Origin: UBA2421 sp002343075
Lineage (GTDB): Bacteria; Planctomycetota; Phycisphaerae; Tepidisphaerales; Tepidisphaeraceae
Assembly: GCA_937982565.1 (NCBI GenBank)
Contig: CALJLN010000013.1
Location: forward strand, 53,670-117,669
Direction: 5' to 3'
Length of the DNA stretch: 64,000 bases
The position numbers were made by a program, and so were the translations under genes. Under the pieces are notes generated by a model. That model saw only the letters and a program-made list of their open reading frames with translations. It had not been told where the DNA came from and searched no databases. Below, piece after piece: positions 33,498-41,389 of this stretch (the stretch's first letter is position 1; every line of letters starts with the position of its first letter).

Positions 33498-34953
33498 CGC
33501 GAAACGCGCGCCCGCCGAGCGGTTCGACCGCGGCATCGGGGAAGTATCGCATCACCCGCGCCGCATCCGGCGATTCGGCGATAAAGATGAATCGAGCCCC
33601 GGCCGAATCGATTGACATGATCTTGGGCGCGCCCGCAAGGCGTTCGGTGCGAAACGCCATCGTCCGCTCAAACCGCCGCAACGGCGATTCGTCTTCCAGT
33701 TCGTCGGCCAGAAAGTAGCTGTGTTCTCCCGCAGGGGGCCAGCTCCAGATCACCGGGTATTGATCATGGCGCATTTCAAACAACACCTGCGCGCCGCCGT
33801 CCGCCGCTCGTCGCACATGCTCGGTCACGGTGGTCAGTTCATCGGCAAACTGCTTCTTCTCCACCCACACGCGAAACAGTGCGCTGAACGCCGCGAGGCC
33901 AATGCCCGCCGCGGCGAGGCAACGCCAGAAGTGCCGCTGTATCAGCGAAGCTCCAAACGCCACCGGCACCGCCATGGCCGCGACTGCGACAATCGCGTAG
34001 CGCAACTGCATCACCGGCTGCATTAGATATGAGATTATAACGAGCGCCAAAGGCATCAGTCCGAGCATGAGCAGCGGCAACTGAGGTTTGAGCGATCCGG
34101 GCGGCTTCCGTAGCGATGCGCCGGCGACGGCGCGTTCCATCAGCGCGACCGCAAGCACGGTCGCTGCCGATGCGCCGGGTAACAGGAGCATGTAGTATGC
34201 GTAGGCGGCGCGGATCGGATTTCCCGCGACGAACGTCTCGGTACCAATCGCGCGTTTCTGAGCCAGCAACAATGGCAGACACGCGAGTAGCGCCACGATC
34301 CCGGCGGCCGCGGGCCAGAGTGGCTTGATCGACCGCCGGTCGCGCCGGCGGACGGCACACTCTCCGACGAGCACCAGTGCCAATCCGACAATTCCAAACC
34401 AGTGCGTCGTACACACCACCACCGCTGTCAGCGCCAGCCCGAGGCGCATTGTCCAGCCATGCTCGACCCGTGCTGCGAAGAGTGCGCTCCACACGGTCGC
34501 CAGTAGAAGCAGACTGTAAAATCGTGCCTCGAAAGTGTGTTCGACTGCGATTCCGATCGACCACAACCCGGCCACCCCCACCGCCGCCGCGAAAGGGTCG
34601 AATGTGCGCCGCAGGATGCAATAGACTCCCGCCAGCGCGCCCGCGATGCAGATAAGGGCCGTGACTCGATATGTCGTTGGCGAGTGCAGCCCGACGAAGG
34701 CCAGGCCGCGCATCAGCACATAGTACGCCGGCGGGTTGGCGTCCACGCCACCGGCCAGCAGATCTACAAATGCTTTGCTCGTTGAAGCCTCGCGCACGAC
34801 CAGATCGGTGATGCACTCATCCAGCCAGAGCGGTCGCGCCAGCATGGACATGCTTCGCAGCGGCATGAGTTGAATGAGGATGAGGCAGATCGCCCCAACA
34901 AACACCAGCAGCGCCTCACGGGCCATCGGCGGATCGTCTTGCGACGGGTTCAT
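33487..34953 (-). CDS. GT-C type membrane glycosyltransferase
   Basis: A 488-residue polytopic protein with about 10 helices. The first periplasmic loop has PLWLDECITDLVV, which matches the W-x-DE motif of GT-C enzymes related to GT39 and GT83; VDANPPAYYVLM and TFEARFYSLLLL follow in the expected order. It probably transfers a sugar from a polyprenyl-phosphate donor. The C-terminal 110 residues are soluble. The ATG at 34953 overlaps the stop of the GT87-like gene by 4 nt, so the two form a unit. Acceptor unknown. Confidence 0.82.
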   Translation of the reverse strand: MNPSQDDPPMAREALLVFVGAICLILIQLMPLRSMSMLARPLWLDECITDLVVREASTSKAFVDLLAGGVDANPPAYYVLMRGLAFVGLHSPTTYRVTALICIAGALAGVYCILRRTFDPFAAAVGVAGLWSIGIAVEHTFEARFYSLLLLATVWSALFAARVEHGWTMRLGLALTAVVVCTTHWFGIVGLALVLVGECAVRRRDRRSIKPLWPAAAGIVALLACLPLLLAQKRAIGTETFVAGNPIRAAYAYYMLLLPGASAATVLAVALMERAVAGASLRKPPGSLKPQLPLLMLGLMPLALVIISYLMQPVMQLRYAIVAVAAMAVPVAFGASLIQRHFWRCLAAAGIGLAAFSALFRVWVEKKQFADELTTVTEHVRRAADGGAQVLFEMRHDQYPVIWSWPPAGEHSYFLADELEDESPLRRFERTMAFRTERLAGAPKIMSIDSAGARFIFIAESPDAARVMRYFPDAAVEPLGGRAFRVTR

Positions 34954-36218
34954 GGCTGATCCGGGTTCGGGCGCGGTTTGCATAACGCTATCATCGCCAT
35001 CAGCAGCAAAAGAAGATTAGCCCAGAGCATCAGCGAGTTGAGCGGTTCGGGCGCCGCGAGCGATGGTTCGGCACAAATCGGCCAGAAGTAAAGCGCCAGG
35101 ACAGCAACCGCCCCCCACCGCATCAACCCGCCGCGGGCGATGAGCAGCCACAGCCAGCCGAACGTGATGAGCATATAGGGTGCATAGTGATACCAGAAAA
35201 TGGGGCTGAAAATGGCCATCCAAGCCAGCAACCCCGCCGCGGCGATGGCGATTTGCTCCGCCGACCCGCGAATCGTCCGCCGACGCAGCCAGATCACGGC
35301 CAGCACCCCAAGCAGTGCCCCCCACCGAACGACCCGCACCCCGACCTCGATCGAAGCGGCCAACGGGCGCTCGTCGAGCGCGCGAATGAGAAAGCCCTGC
35401 AAGCTCTGGTTGCCATCCCAATCGTGGCTTCGACCGAGATACGGCGCGACGCGTTCCAGCCAGGCCTGATACGGAGCCGCCCCCGTCAGCGGCAGTGTCG
35501 CCAGAATCATCAGGCTTCCCGCGATCAGCGTCATCGCGATCAACCGCCAGCGATGAAGGATGATCGCCAGCGGCAAAAGAAAGACCGTGGCATACTTGGC
35601 TATGAACCCCGCCGCCGACGCAATGCCTGCGATCGCCTCGTTTTTCCGAAGCGCAAGCGACGTCACCACGACCGCGATTGCCCAACCCACAAAACAGGAG
35701 ACCTGCCCGGCGCGCACAGAGCGGATCATCATCGGCGAAAACGCCGCCGCCAGCATCATCACGCCGGCAAGCCTGGTTTGATGGCCGAGCAGAGATTGTA
35801 AAAGGTTCGCCGATTGGCGAAGTGTCATCCAGCCAAAGACGCCCATTACTGCGGTCCATAAGACCAGGGCTTTCGGCCAGGAAAGGTAGGCCATCGGCCA
35901 GAACGCGACGGCGTTGGGGGGCAGTTGGATAAACCTGAACCGTTCGCCGATGTCGCGCGCATCGAGCAATCGGTCATACCCCGGCGACGCGGTCGAGGCA
36001 CCCGGTTCGCCGGGGTTTTTCCAACTTTCCTCCCGCGGGGTGGGATAAAGGTCGGACCACGCACCCTGCTGCGCCACCACTCCGCCCATGTAAAACTGGG
36101 GGAAGTCCATCGGACTCGGCCGCCACCACATCACCGCGGCGCCGACGAGCAGAAACCACGCCAGCACAATCAGGCTGCACGCGCGATTGAACGTGGAAGT
36201 GCGGACGGCGGCTAACAT
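34950..36218 (-). CDS. GT87-family (DUF2029) membrane glycosyltransferase
   Basis: A 422-residue polytopic protein of the DUF2029/GT87 type, known from actinobacterial polyprenyl-phosphate mannose-dependent transferases. The first loop has PMDFPQFYMGGVVAQQG and LYPTPREE; a central RAGQVSCFVGW matches the family's GQ motif, and FIAKYATVFLLPL follows. The start is taken at 36218, where TATAAC lies 7 nt upstream; longer starts at 36263 and 36287 add a charged tail. It overlaps the next GT gene by 4 nt and lies 75 nt after the GyrI-like gene on the same strand. Confidence 0.8.
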   Translation of the reverse strand: MLAAVRTSTFNRACSLIVLAWFLLVGAAVMWWRPSPMDFPQFYMGGVVAQQGAWSDLYPTPREESWKNPGEPGASTASPGYDRLLDARDIGERFRFIQLPPNAVAFWPMAYLSWPKALVLWTAVMGVFGWMTLRQSANLLQSLLGHQTRLAGVMMLAAAFSPMMIRSVRAGQVSCFVGWAIAVVVTSLALRKNEAIAGIASAAGFIAKYATVFLLPLAIILHRWRLIAMTLIAGSLMILATLPLTGAAPYQAWLERVAPYLGRSHDWDGNQSLQGFLIRALDERPLAASIEVGVRVVRWGALLGVLAVIWLRRRTIRGSAEQIAIAAAGLLAWMAIFSPIFWYHYAPYMLITFGWLWLLIARGGLMRWGAVAVLALYFWPICAEPSLAAPEPLNSLMLWANLLLLLMAMIALCKPRPNPDQP

Positions 36219-36225
36219 CTGCAAC

Positions 36226-36231
36226 GTTATA
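36226..36231 (-). promoter_or_regulatory. TATAAC -10-like element 7 nt before the GT87 gene
   Basis: On the minus strand TATAAC, seven bases, then the ATG at 36218, with no ribosome binding site. The last base departs from the TANNNT pattern seen at other genes here. Confidence 0.3.
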
Positions 36232-36293
36232 TCAGATGTCTTCCGATCGTCCCGCTTCTCCATCCGCTTCCGCGCCGGCCGTGGCACCCCGCC

Positions 36294-36881
36294 CTATTGC
36301 ACACCAACCTGCACTAGCATGATGTTGTTCGCCGATTCTTCGCCTTCCCAGTAAAGGTAAAATTCACGGTTCTCACCGGTCGGCTGGAGACCTTTTGCAA
36401 AGATCTCCGGGAAGATCTTCTGGTAGGCGGTGCTGATCGTCTTCACCGGGCCGGAGTGCATCACGGTTGCTGCCTTGAATGAGGGAAGCTCGGTGACTTT
36501 CCATTTATCAAACCCCTCGGTTCCGGCTTCGACGTGCATGCCGATCGACAGCTCAAACTCCTTGGTCGGGTCGGGCGACGCGCCTTGATAAACAAAGATT
36601 ACCGTCCCACCCGCGGTGATTTTCTTTTCTTTAATCGCGGCCTCCATCTCGCCGATGATCTGCGCAACACCGTCCATCTTCTCAAATGTCATCGTGACCG
36701 TCGTATGGAAGAAGTTGAGCGGTCCCATCTCTTGCACGCGCATGGCGGAAGTGACGCTTTCCCCCTCCGCAACGGCGGCGGGGCCTTCTTTGGGTTCGGC
36801 AAAGGTACGTGATGCAACGACCAGCCCCAGGAGGGCGATCGCCGGCAGGGCGTAGCGGAGCAGGTGTGTTGGTGAACGCAT
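36294..36881 (-). CDS. Exported GyrI-like ligand-binding domain protein
   Basis: A 195-residue exported protein. Residues 1-28 are a signal peptide (ending SRTFA). The rest matches the GyrI-like small-molecule-binding fold, best at the end: ELPSFKAATVMHSGPVKTI, then AYQKIFPEIFAKGLQPTGE, then REFYLYW and the closing strand IMLVQVGV. In cytoplasmic relatives this domain senses ligands for AraC/MerR regulators or binds toxins; here it would sit in the periplasm alone. The start has a very strong GAGGAGG site 7 nt upstream. It is divergent from the YfhO-like gene and precedes two GT-C genes. Confidence 0.78.
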   Translation of the reverse strand: MRSPTHLLRYALPAIALLGLVVASRTFAEPKEGPAAVAEGESVTSAMRVQEMGPLNFFHTTVTMTFEKMDGVAQIIGEMEAAIKEKKITAGGTVIFVYQGASPDPTKEFELSIGMHVEAGTEGFDKWKVTELPSFKAATVMHSGPVKTISTAYQKIFPEIFAKGLQPTGENREFYLYWEGEESANNIMLVQVGVQ

Positions 36882-36911
36882 GACAAAGCCTCCTCAAGGC
36901 GAAGAAAAACG

Positions 36912-39161
36912 GTGACTATCGACCCACGGACACTCCGCGAGATCATCCCTGATTCCATTCAGGACATCCAAAGAAGTTGCCGGTCGCGACAGAATTGTGA
37001 GGATGCATTGATCCTGAACCGGCCCAACCCCATCCCCACGCGCCTGCTCCCGGCGGCGGTCATGCTATTGGGGGTCGTGCTGCTCTACCTCCCGCCGGGG
37101 TGGCAGCGGGGAGACATGACGCTGCTGGGCTTTGATTTTCTCATGCTGCACCAGTACCGCATTGCGTTTGCCCAGGATGCGCTGACGCACGGCGGACTGC
37201 CGGGGTGGTATCCCAGGGAGTTTTGCGGGTCGCCATTTTGGGCCAATGTTCAGAATTTCCCGTTTATCCCGTCGCGACTCATCCTGCTATGGCTTCCGAC
37301 CATGCTGGTCTTCACAGCGGGGGTGATGCTCTCGGCGTTGCTTGCGGCGGGCTTCACCTACCTTCTCGCCCGGCGGTGGGAGATGGGGCGCGTCGGCGCC
37401 GCAACCGCAGGATGGACCTTCGCCGCCAGCGGGTTCTTTGCTTCGCGCGTCGCTGCGGGACACCTGCCCCTGCTCGAAGCGTATCCCGCCCTGCCACTGC
37501 TGCTGTGGCTCATAGACCGAGCGACCGTGCCCTCAACCAACAAATGGCTTGATCGCCGCCTGCTCGCGCTGGCATTGGCGACGGGGGCCATGGCGTTGGC
37601 GGGGCATCCGCAGCTTTGGGTTTATGCCCTCACCGTCGCAATAGCCTACACGCTGGTCGTTGCGGGCGGACGCGCGCTGTGGATTCTCGCGTCTATCGGC
37701 GCGGGCCTGGCGACGGCGGGATTTGCACTGGTGCCGATGCTCTCGCTCATCGCGCGGAGCACGCGCGCCATGGCACTCGAACGCGCGCCCAACGATATCG
37801 CGATGCCGTACGCGCGGTTGCGGGCGGCATTCGATCCGTGGCGCGATTACAAGCCTGCCTTCGACGCTGCGATGGGGTTTCAGGAGTTTACGGCCTCACC
37901 CCATACGAGCTACTTCTGGGATACGGTCTGGTACATCGGCCTGTGGCCGTGGGCCGCGGTGATATTGCTGGCCTCGCTTTGTGCGCTTCGCCGTGTCCAA
38001 TACGGTCGCCGCGCGGCCTTTGTGACCATCGCAGGCGTGGCGGCACTGCTGCTGGCGCTGCCCATTACCCGCGAGTTGGTTTCCTCCACCGGCGGGACAT
38101 GGCTTCGCTCGCCGGCGCGGTGGGTTTATGTGTCAATCTTCTCCGTAAGCCTCGCCGCCGGGGCAGGCACCCACTGGTTGCTGCAGCTGCGACCAAATTT
38201 GCGGCTAAAGTCGTATAAGTATTTCACAGCGGGCGTGTTGGCCCTGCTTGCGATACACGCACTGGATCTTGGCCGACACGGCAGGCACTTCATCAACACC
38301 AGCTATCCTCCGCTCCGGCTGCCTGCGGACCTTTCGGAGCGGGTGCGAAGGGCGGTCGGTGATGGCAGGGCTGCAATCGATCTCACGACCCATCTCGACT
38401 TCAACCGAACATTGGATGATGTGAGCCTGTTTGATTCGATCCTGCTTGCGCGCAGCTACCGGGCCTTCCTCGCGATGAAGAATGCGCCGGCTACTTACAA
38501 CAACCAGTGGCTTCCTGCGTTTGGGATCGACGCGCGCGTGTTGCGGGCTTGGGGCGCGCGGGTTGTCATCACCCGTGGCGAACGCGGGCTTCCGCTGACG
38601 CAGACATTCGACGGAGTTCATATCTACGAGGTCCCCCGGGCGGAACCGCGCGCGGCGTTTGTGCCCATCGACGCCATCACCTACGGCACCGCAGCCGAAG
38701 CCGAACGTGCTCTGCGAAATCGGCAAGCGGGTAGCCTGGGCGAGCTGCTGTTCATCGAACGAGAGGACGGCATTTCGCCAGACGGCGCTTCAAGCCTCGG
38801 TTTTGTACCGCTGGTCATGGCCCGACCCGGGCCGGATCGCATTGAAATCCCCGTCGAAGCTCCCGCAGACGGCTATATTTGCATCGCCGAGGCCTATGAC
38901 CCCGGCTGGCGCGCGACCCTCAACGGCGCCGCGGCGGCGATTGAGCCGGCCAACCTCATGCTGATGGCCGTGCGCGTGCCTCAGGGGGAGCACCAACTCG
39001 TGTTGAGCTATCACACACCCGGAAGGTGGGCAGGGCTGTGTATGACGATTTTGGGGTTGGCGGGTTTGCTGGTGATCGGCAGCCTCTCAGCGCGCCGGAA
39101 TCGTCACGCCACGGTCGCGCAGGAACTGATGAATCAGCGGCTCGATCGCGGCACGCAGTGA
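36912..39161 (+). CDS. YfhO-family membrane protein (GT-C-like)
   Basis: A 749-residue polytopic protein with about 12-13 helices, then a C-terminal soluble beta domain. The pattern of first helix (LLPAAVMLLGVVLLYLP), FDFLMLHQYRIAFAQDAL, and the end domain (YICIAEAYDPGWRATLNG, VRVPQGEHQLVLSYHTPGR) matches the YfhO group, which is implicated in glycosylation of lipoteichoic acid in Gram-positives. The start is uncertain: the GTG at 36912 leaves only 30 nt to the divergent gene; a TTG at 37008 with GAGG upstream, or an ATG at 37062, would give a more usual N-terminus. Its last 75 nt overlap the end of the convergent phosphatase gene. Confidence 0.78.
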   Translation: MTIDPRTLREIIPDSIQDIQRSCRSRQNCEDALILNRPNPIPTRLLPAAVMLLGVVLLYLPPGWQRGDMTLLGFDFLMLHQYRIAFAQDALTHGGLPGWYPREFCGSPFWANVQNFPFIPSRLILLWLPTMLVFTAGVMLSALLAAGFTYLLARRWEMGRVGAATAGWTFAASGFFASRVAAGHLPLLEAYPALPLLLWLIDRATVPSTNKWLDRRLLALALATGAMALAGHPQLWVYALTVAIAYTLVVAGGRALWILASIGAGLATAGFALVPMLSLIARSTRAMALERAPNDIAMPYARLRAAFDPWRDYKPAFDAAMGFQEFTASPHTSYFWDTVWYIGLWPWAAVILLASLCALRRVQYGRRAAFVTIAGVAALLLALPITRELVSSTGGTWLRSPARWVYVSIFSVSLAAGAGTHWLLQLRPNLRLKSYKYFTAGVLALLAIHALDLGRHGRHFINTSYPPLRLPADLSERVRRAVGDGRAAIDLTTHLDFNRTLDDVSLFDSILLARSYRAFLAMKNAPATYNNQWLPAFGIDARVLRAWGARVVITRGERGLPLTQTFDGVHIYEVPRAEPRAAFVPIDAITYGTAAEAERALRNRQAGSLGELLFIEREDGISPDGASSLGFVPLVMARPGPDRIEIPVEAPADGYICIAEAYDPGWRATLNGAAAAIEPANLMLMAVRVPQGEHQLVLSYHTPGRWAGLCMTILGLAGLLVIGSLSARRNRHATVAQELMNQRLDRGTQ

Positions 39162-40106
39162 CTCGTTGGCGTATCCGGCCCAGTGCAGTCCGGTCGTGCA
39201 ATCGAGCGGGCCGTCGAGCGGACGGCCGAAACCGTCGGTGATCACGGCACCGGCTTCTTCGGCAATGAGCATCGTGGCGCAATCGTAGGGATGACAACAC
39301 AAACCCTCCGGCTGCGACTGCATCTGATAAAAGAGCGGGCGCAAATCGGCATTGAAACGGTCATGTCCGGCAAGAAGCTCGTACCATTGTCCGCCGGTGC
39401 AGATGTACTGGTCTTCAAAAATCGTGGCGCGCGTTACGTCGGCGGGGCCGATCAGCTCTCGGACGATGTGCTCCATCATTTCACTGGCGAGCACCTTGGT
39501 GCCGGGGAAGAAGTTGCTGATCATCGCAAAGCCGTGATCGATCTGATGGCTACGCGATGGGGCAAGTCGTAGCGGGCTGGAATCGTTGGATGTCAGATCT
39601 ACCCGCTTGGCGTGCGCGCCCTGGCCCCTGCTCGCCCAAAGCACATCCGCAAACCCCATTTTGCTGGTTGGCAACTCGGTCATGACGGCGGCGACGATAT
39701 CCCGCAGACGGGTGCCCGGGCCTTTATTGGGCGCCACGCCCGCAAGCGACCAGGCCGGACGCTTATCGTACATAATGCCGCGGGTGCCATCGATCGGATC
39801 CATGATGACCCGAATCGCCGCATCCTCCTCGCGCGATCCGATCGGGAAGACCTTTGAACCTTCCTCGCCGTGCTCATTTTCAATTCCCTCCGCGATCAAC
39901 ACCAGCGGGGTAGTCTTGCTCCACTCTTCACAGAATGCGTCAATGATCGGCTCGACTTCGGCATCAATCCGATAAATAGTGTCGGCAGCGGTGGCGTGGC
40001 TTACCTCGTGCAGATCCTGCTTCGCCCGACTGGCCAGGAGGGTCTGGCGGATGGTCTGCTGGAGGTTAATGAGACGGTCGATGATGTTGGAGTGGTTAAG
40101 TGACAT
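39087..40106 (-). CDS. Inositol monophosphatase family protein
   Basis: A 339-residue member of the IMPase/FBPase superfamily. The metal-binding signature MDPIDGTRG is near residue 103, with the upstream acidic cluster (LIAEGIENEHGEEG) and a C-terminal segment (HPYDCATMLIAEEAGAVITDGFGR) that matches the second family motif W-D-x-A-A in a diverged form. It should remove a phosphate from an inositol phosphate, a sugar phosphate or PAP. The start at 40106 is preceded by CCTGGA only. The 3' end overlaps the YfhO-like gene by 75 nt on the opposite strand. Confidence 0.85.
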   Translation of the reverse strand: MSLNHSNIIDRLINLQQTIRQTLLASRAKQDLHEVSHATAADTIYRIDAEVEPIIDAFCEEWSKTTPLVLIAEGIENEHGEEGSKVFPIGSREEDAAIRVIMDPIDGTRGIMYDKRPAWSLAGVAPNKGPGTRLRDIVAAVMTELPTSKMGFADVLWASRGQGAHAKRVDLTSNDSSPLRLAPSRSHQIDHGFAMISNFFPGTKVLASEMMEHIVRELIGPADVTRATIFEDQYICTGGQWYELLAGHDRFNADLRPLFYQMQSQPEGLCCHPYDCATMLIAEEAGAVITDGFGRPLDGPLDCTTGLHWAGYANESLRAAIEPLIHQFLRDRGVTIPAR

Positions 40107-40119
40107 TCCAGGCAGTGCT

Positions 40120-41271
40120 TTACTTGGTTTCCACCGCAAACAGATCGACCACTCGCTGGGCTAGATAGACGCGGTTTCGGGCCTGCCCAGTGATCTCGCG
40201 AAGTATGCCCTTCTCGACGCATTTGTCGATGAGGTGCTGCGCCGCGGGTGTGGTGAGGGAAAGCGTGCGCGCCACCGAGGCGGCGGTGGCGCTCGGGTTA
40301 GTAAGCAGCTCGTCAACCAGTCTTGGCAGCATAGCCGACGCCCGGGGTGCCCTGAGCAGGGTGTACCATGCTTCGCGAAGCTGTTCCATCTGCTCAATTC
40401 GTTTTGCGGCTTCGCTTGCTTCATCTGCAAGACATCCAGCAAAAAATCGACACCAGCCGCTCCAGTTGCCTGACTGACTGACGCCGAGAAGCAGGTCATA
40501 GTAATTGTCGCGGCGAGCTTCCAGCATGGCACTCGGGTTGAATAGTGGCGCGGTGAGAACACCCTCGTTGATTAACTGCACGAGCAACAGAGCTCGTCCG
40601 ATGCGACCGTTTCCGTCGGCAAAAGGGTGGATTGCTTCAAACTGATAGTGCACCATCGCTGCCCGAACCACCGGCGGGAGTTTGTCCGTCGCCTGCAGGA
40701 ACTGCTCCAGCGATTCCATACTCGCCTCAATGGCGTGCGGGGGTGCAGGAACAAATCGGGCATCTGCTATGTTGGGAGAGCGGCCGATGTGTGCCTGCAT
40801 CGTACGAAACTTTCCCGGCGTCTTGTCATGCCCGCGAACGCCTTGCAGTAATGTTTGATGCAACTCTTTGATGAATCCCCGACCGAGCGGGCGGCTGACG
40901 ATGCTCGCTACCGCGAACTCCAGCGCCCGGAAATTGTTGAGAACTTCTCGGATGTCCGGGTTGCTCGCTTCGATCGACGGGGAATCTTCAAGCAACACCA
41001 ATGTTTGGACTCGAGCAAACGTATTCTCGATTCGGCTTGAGAGCTCTGCTTCTCGCCGGAGGAACATGCGCACTAACCGCTGCGGATTGGGTAGCTTGCG
41101 ACCCATTCCGTTTAGCTGTCCGAGGGCCTGCGTCGCGCAGGTGACAGACTCGATCAAGGCATCATCCCACTCAAGCTTGGGAGGGAGCGGACGTGGGATA
41201 AAAGCCCAGTTACCATCCAGATTTCGGACCAAATCTCCGGGAGAATTGGACGTAAATCGAGATGAATCCAA
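40120..41271 (-). CDS. Fic-domain protein with N-terminal inhibitory helix and C-terminal winged helix
   Basis: A 383-residue Fic protein. The active-site motif is HPFADGNGRIGR (H215 onward), the full consensus, so it should transfer AMP or another nucleotide part to a protein. The self-inhibitory motif S-x-x-x-E-N is present at residues 78-83 (SSRIEN), which makes it a class II, self-restrained enzyme. The C-terminal 70 residues look like a winged helix (SATAASVARTLSLTTPAAQHLIDKC, in two helices, then KGILREIT). The start is a TTG with GGAG 7 nt upstream. An AT-rich inverted repeat lies in its promoter region. Codon composition is somewhat less GC rich than its neighbours. Confidence 0.92.
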   Translation of the reverse strand: MDSSRFTSNSPGDLVRNLDGNWAFIPRPLPPKLEWDDALIESVTCATQALGQLNGMGRKLPNPQRLVRMFLRREAELSSRIENTFARVQTLVLLEDSPSIEASNPDIREVLNNFRALEFAVASIVSRPLGRGFIKELHQTLLQGVRGHDKTPGKFRTMQAHIGRSPNIADARFVPAPPHAIEASMESLEQFLQATDKLPPVVRAAMVHYQFEAIHPFADGNGRIGRALLLVQLINEGVLTAPLFNPSAMLEARRDNYYDLLLGVSQSGNWSGWCRFFAGCLADEASEAAKRIEQMEQLREAWYTLLRAPRASAMLPRLVDELLTNPSATAASVARTLSLTTPAAQHLIDKCVEKGILREITGQARNRVYLAQRVVDLFAVETK

Positions 41272-41314
41272 AGCTTATCTCCAACTAAAGCTCACCATCA
41301 TTCGGGATGCTCTT

Positions 41315-41342
41315 ATTAAAGTTTACTGACATTTACTTTAAT
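41315..41342 (-). promoter_or_regulatory. AT-rich inverted repeat upstream of the Fic gene
   Basis: ATTAAAGT (41315-41322) and ACTTTAAT (41335-41342) form a perfect 8-bp inverted repeat with a 12-nt centre, which itself holds AGTAAA twice when read on the minus strand. It lies about 45 nt before the Fic start in a GC-rich genome, so it is a good operator candidate. The Fic protein carries its own winged helix and might bind it. Confidence 0.5.
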
Positions 41343-41389
41343 TAAAAGTCTTGGCAGTTAGATCGCTTTAACAGGGGTCTTCCTGCCGG

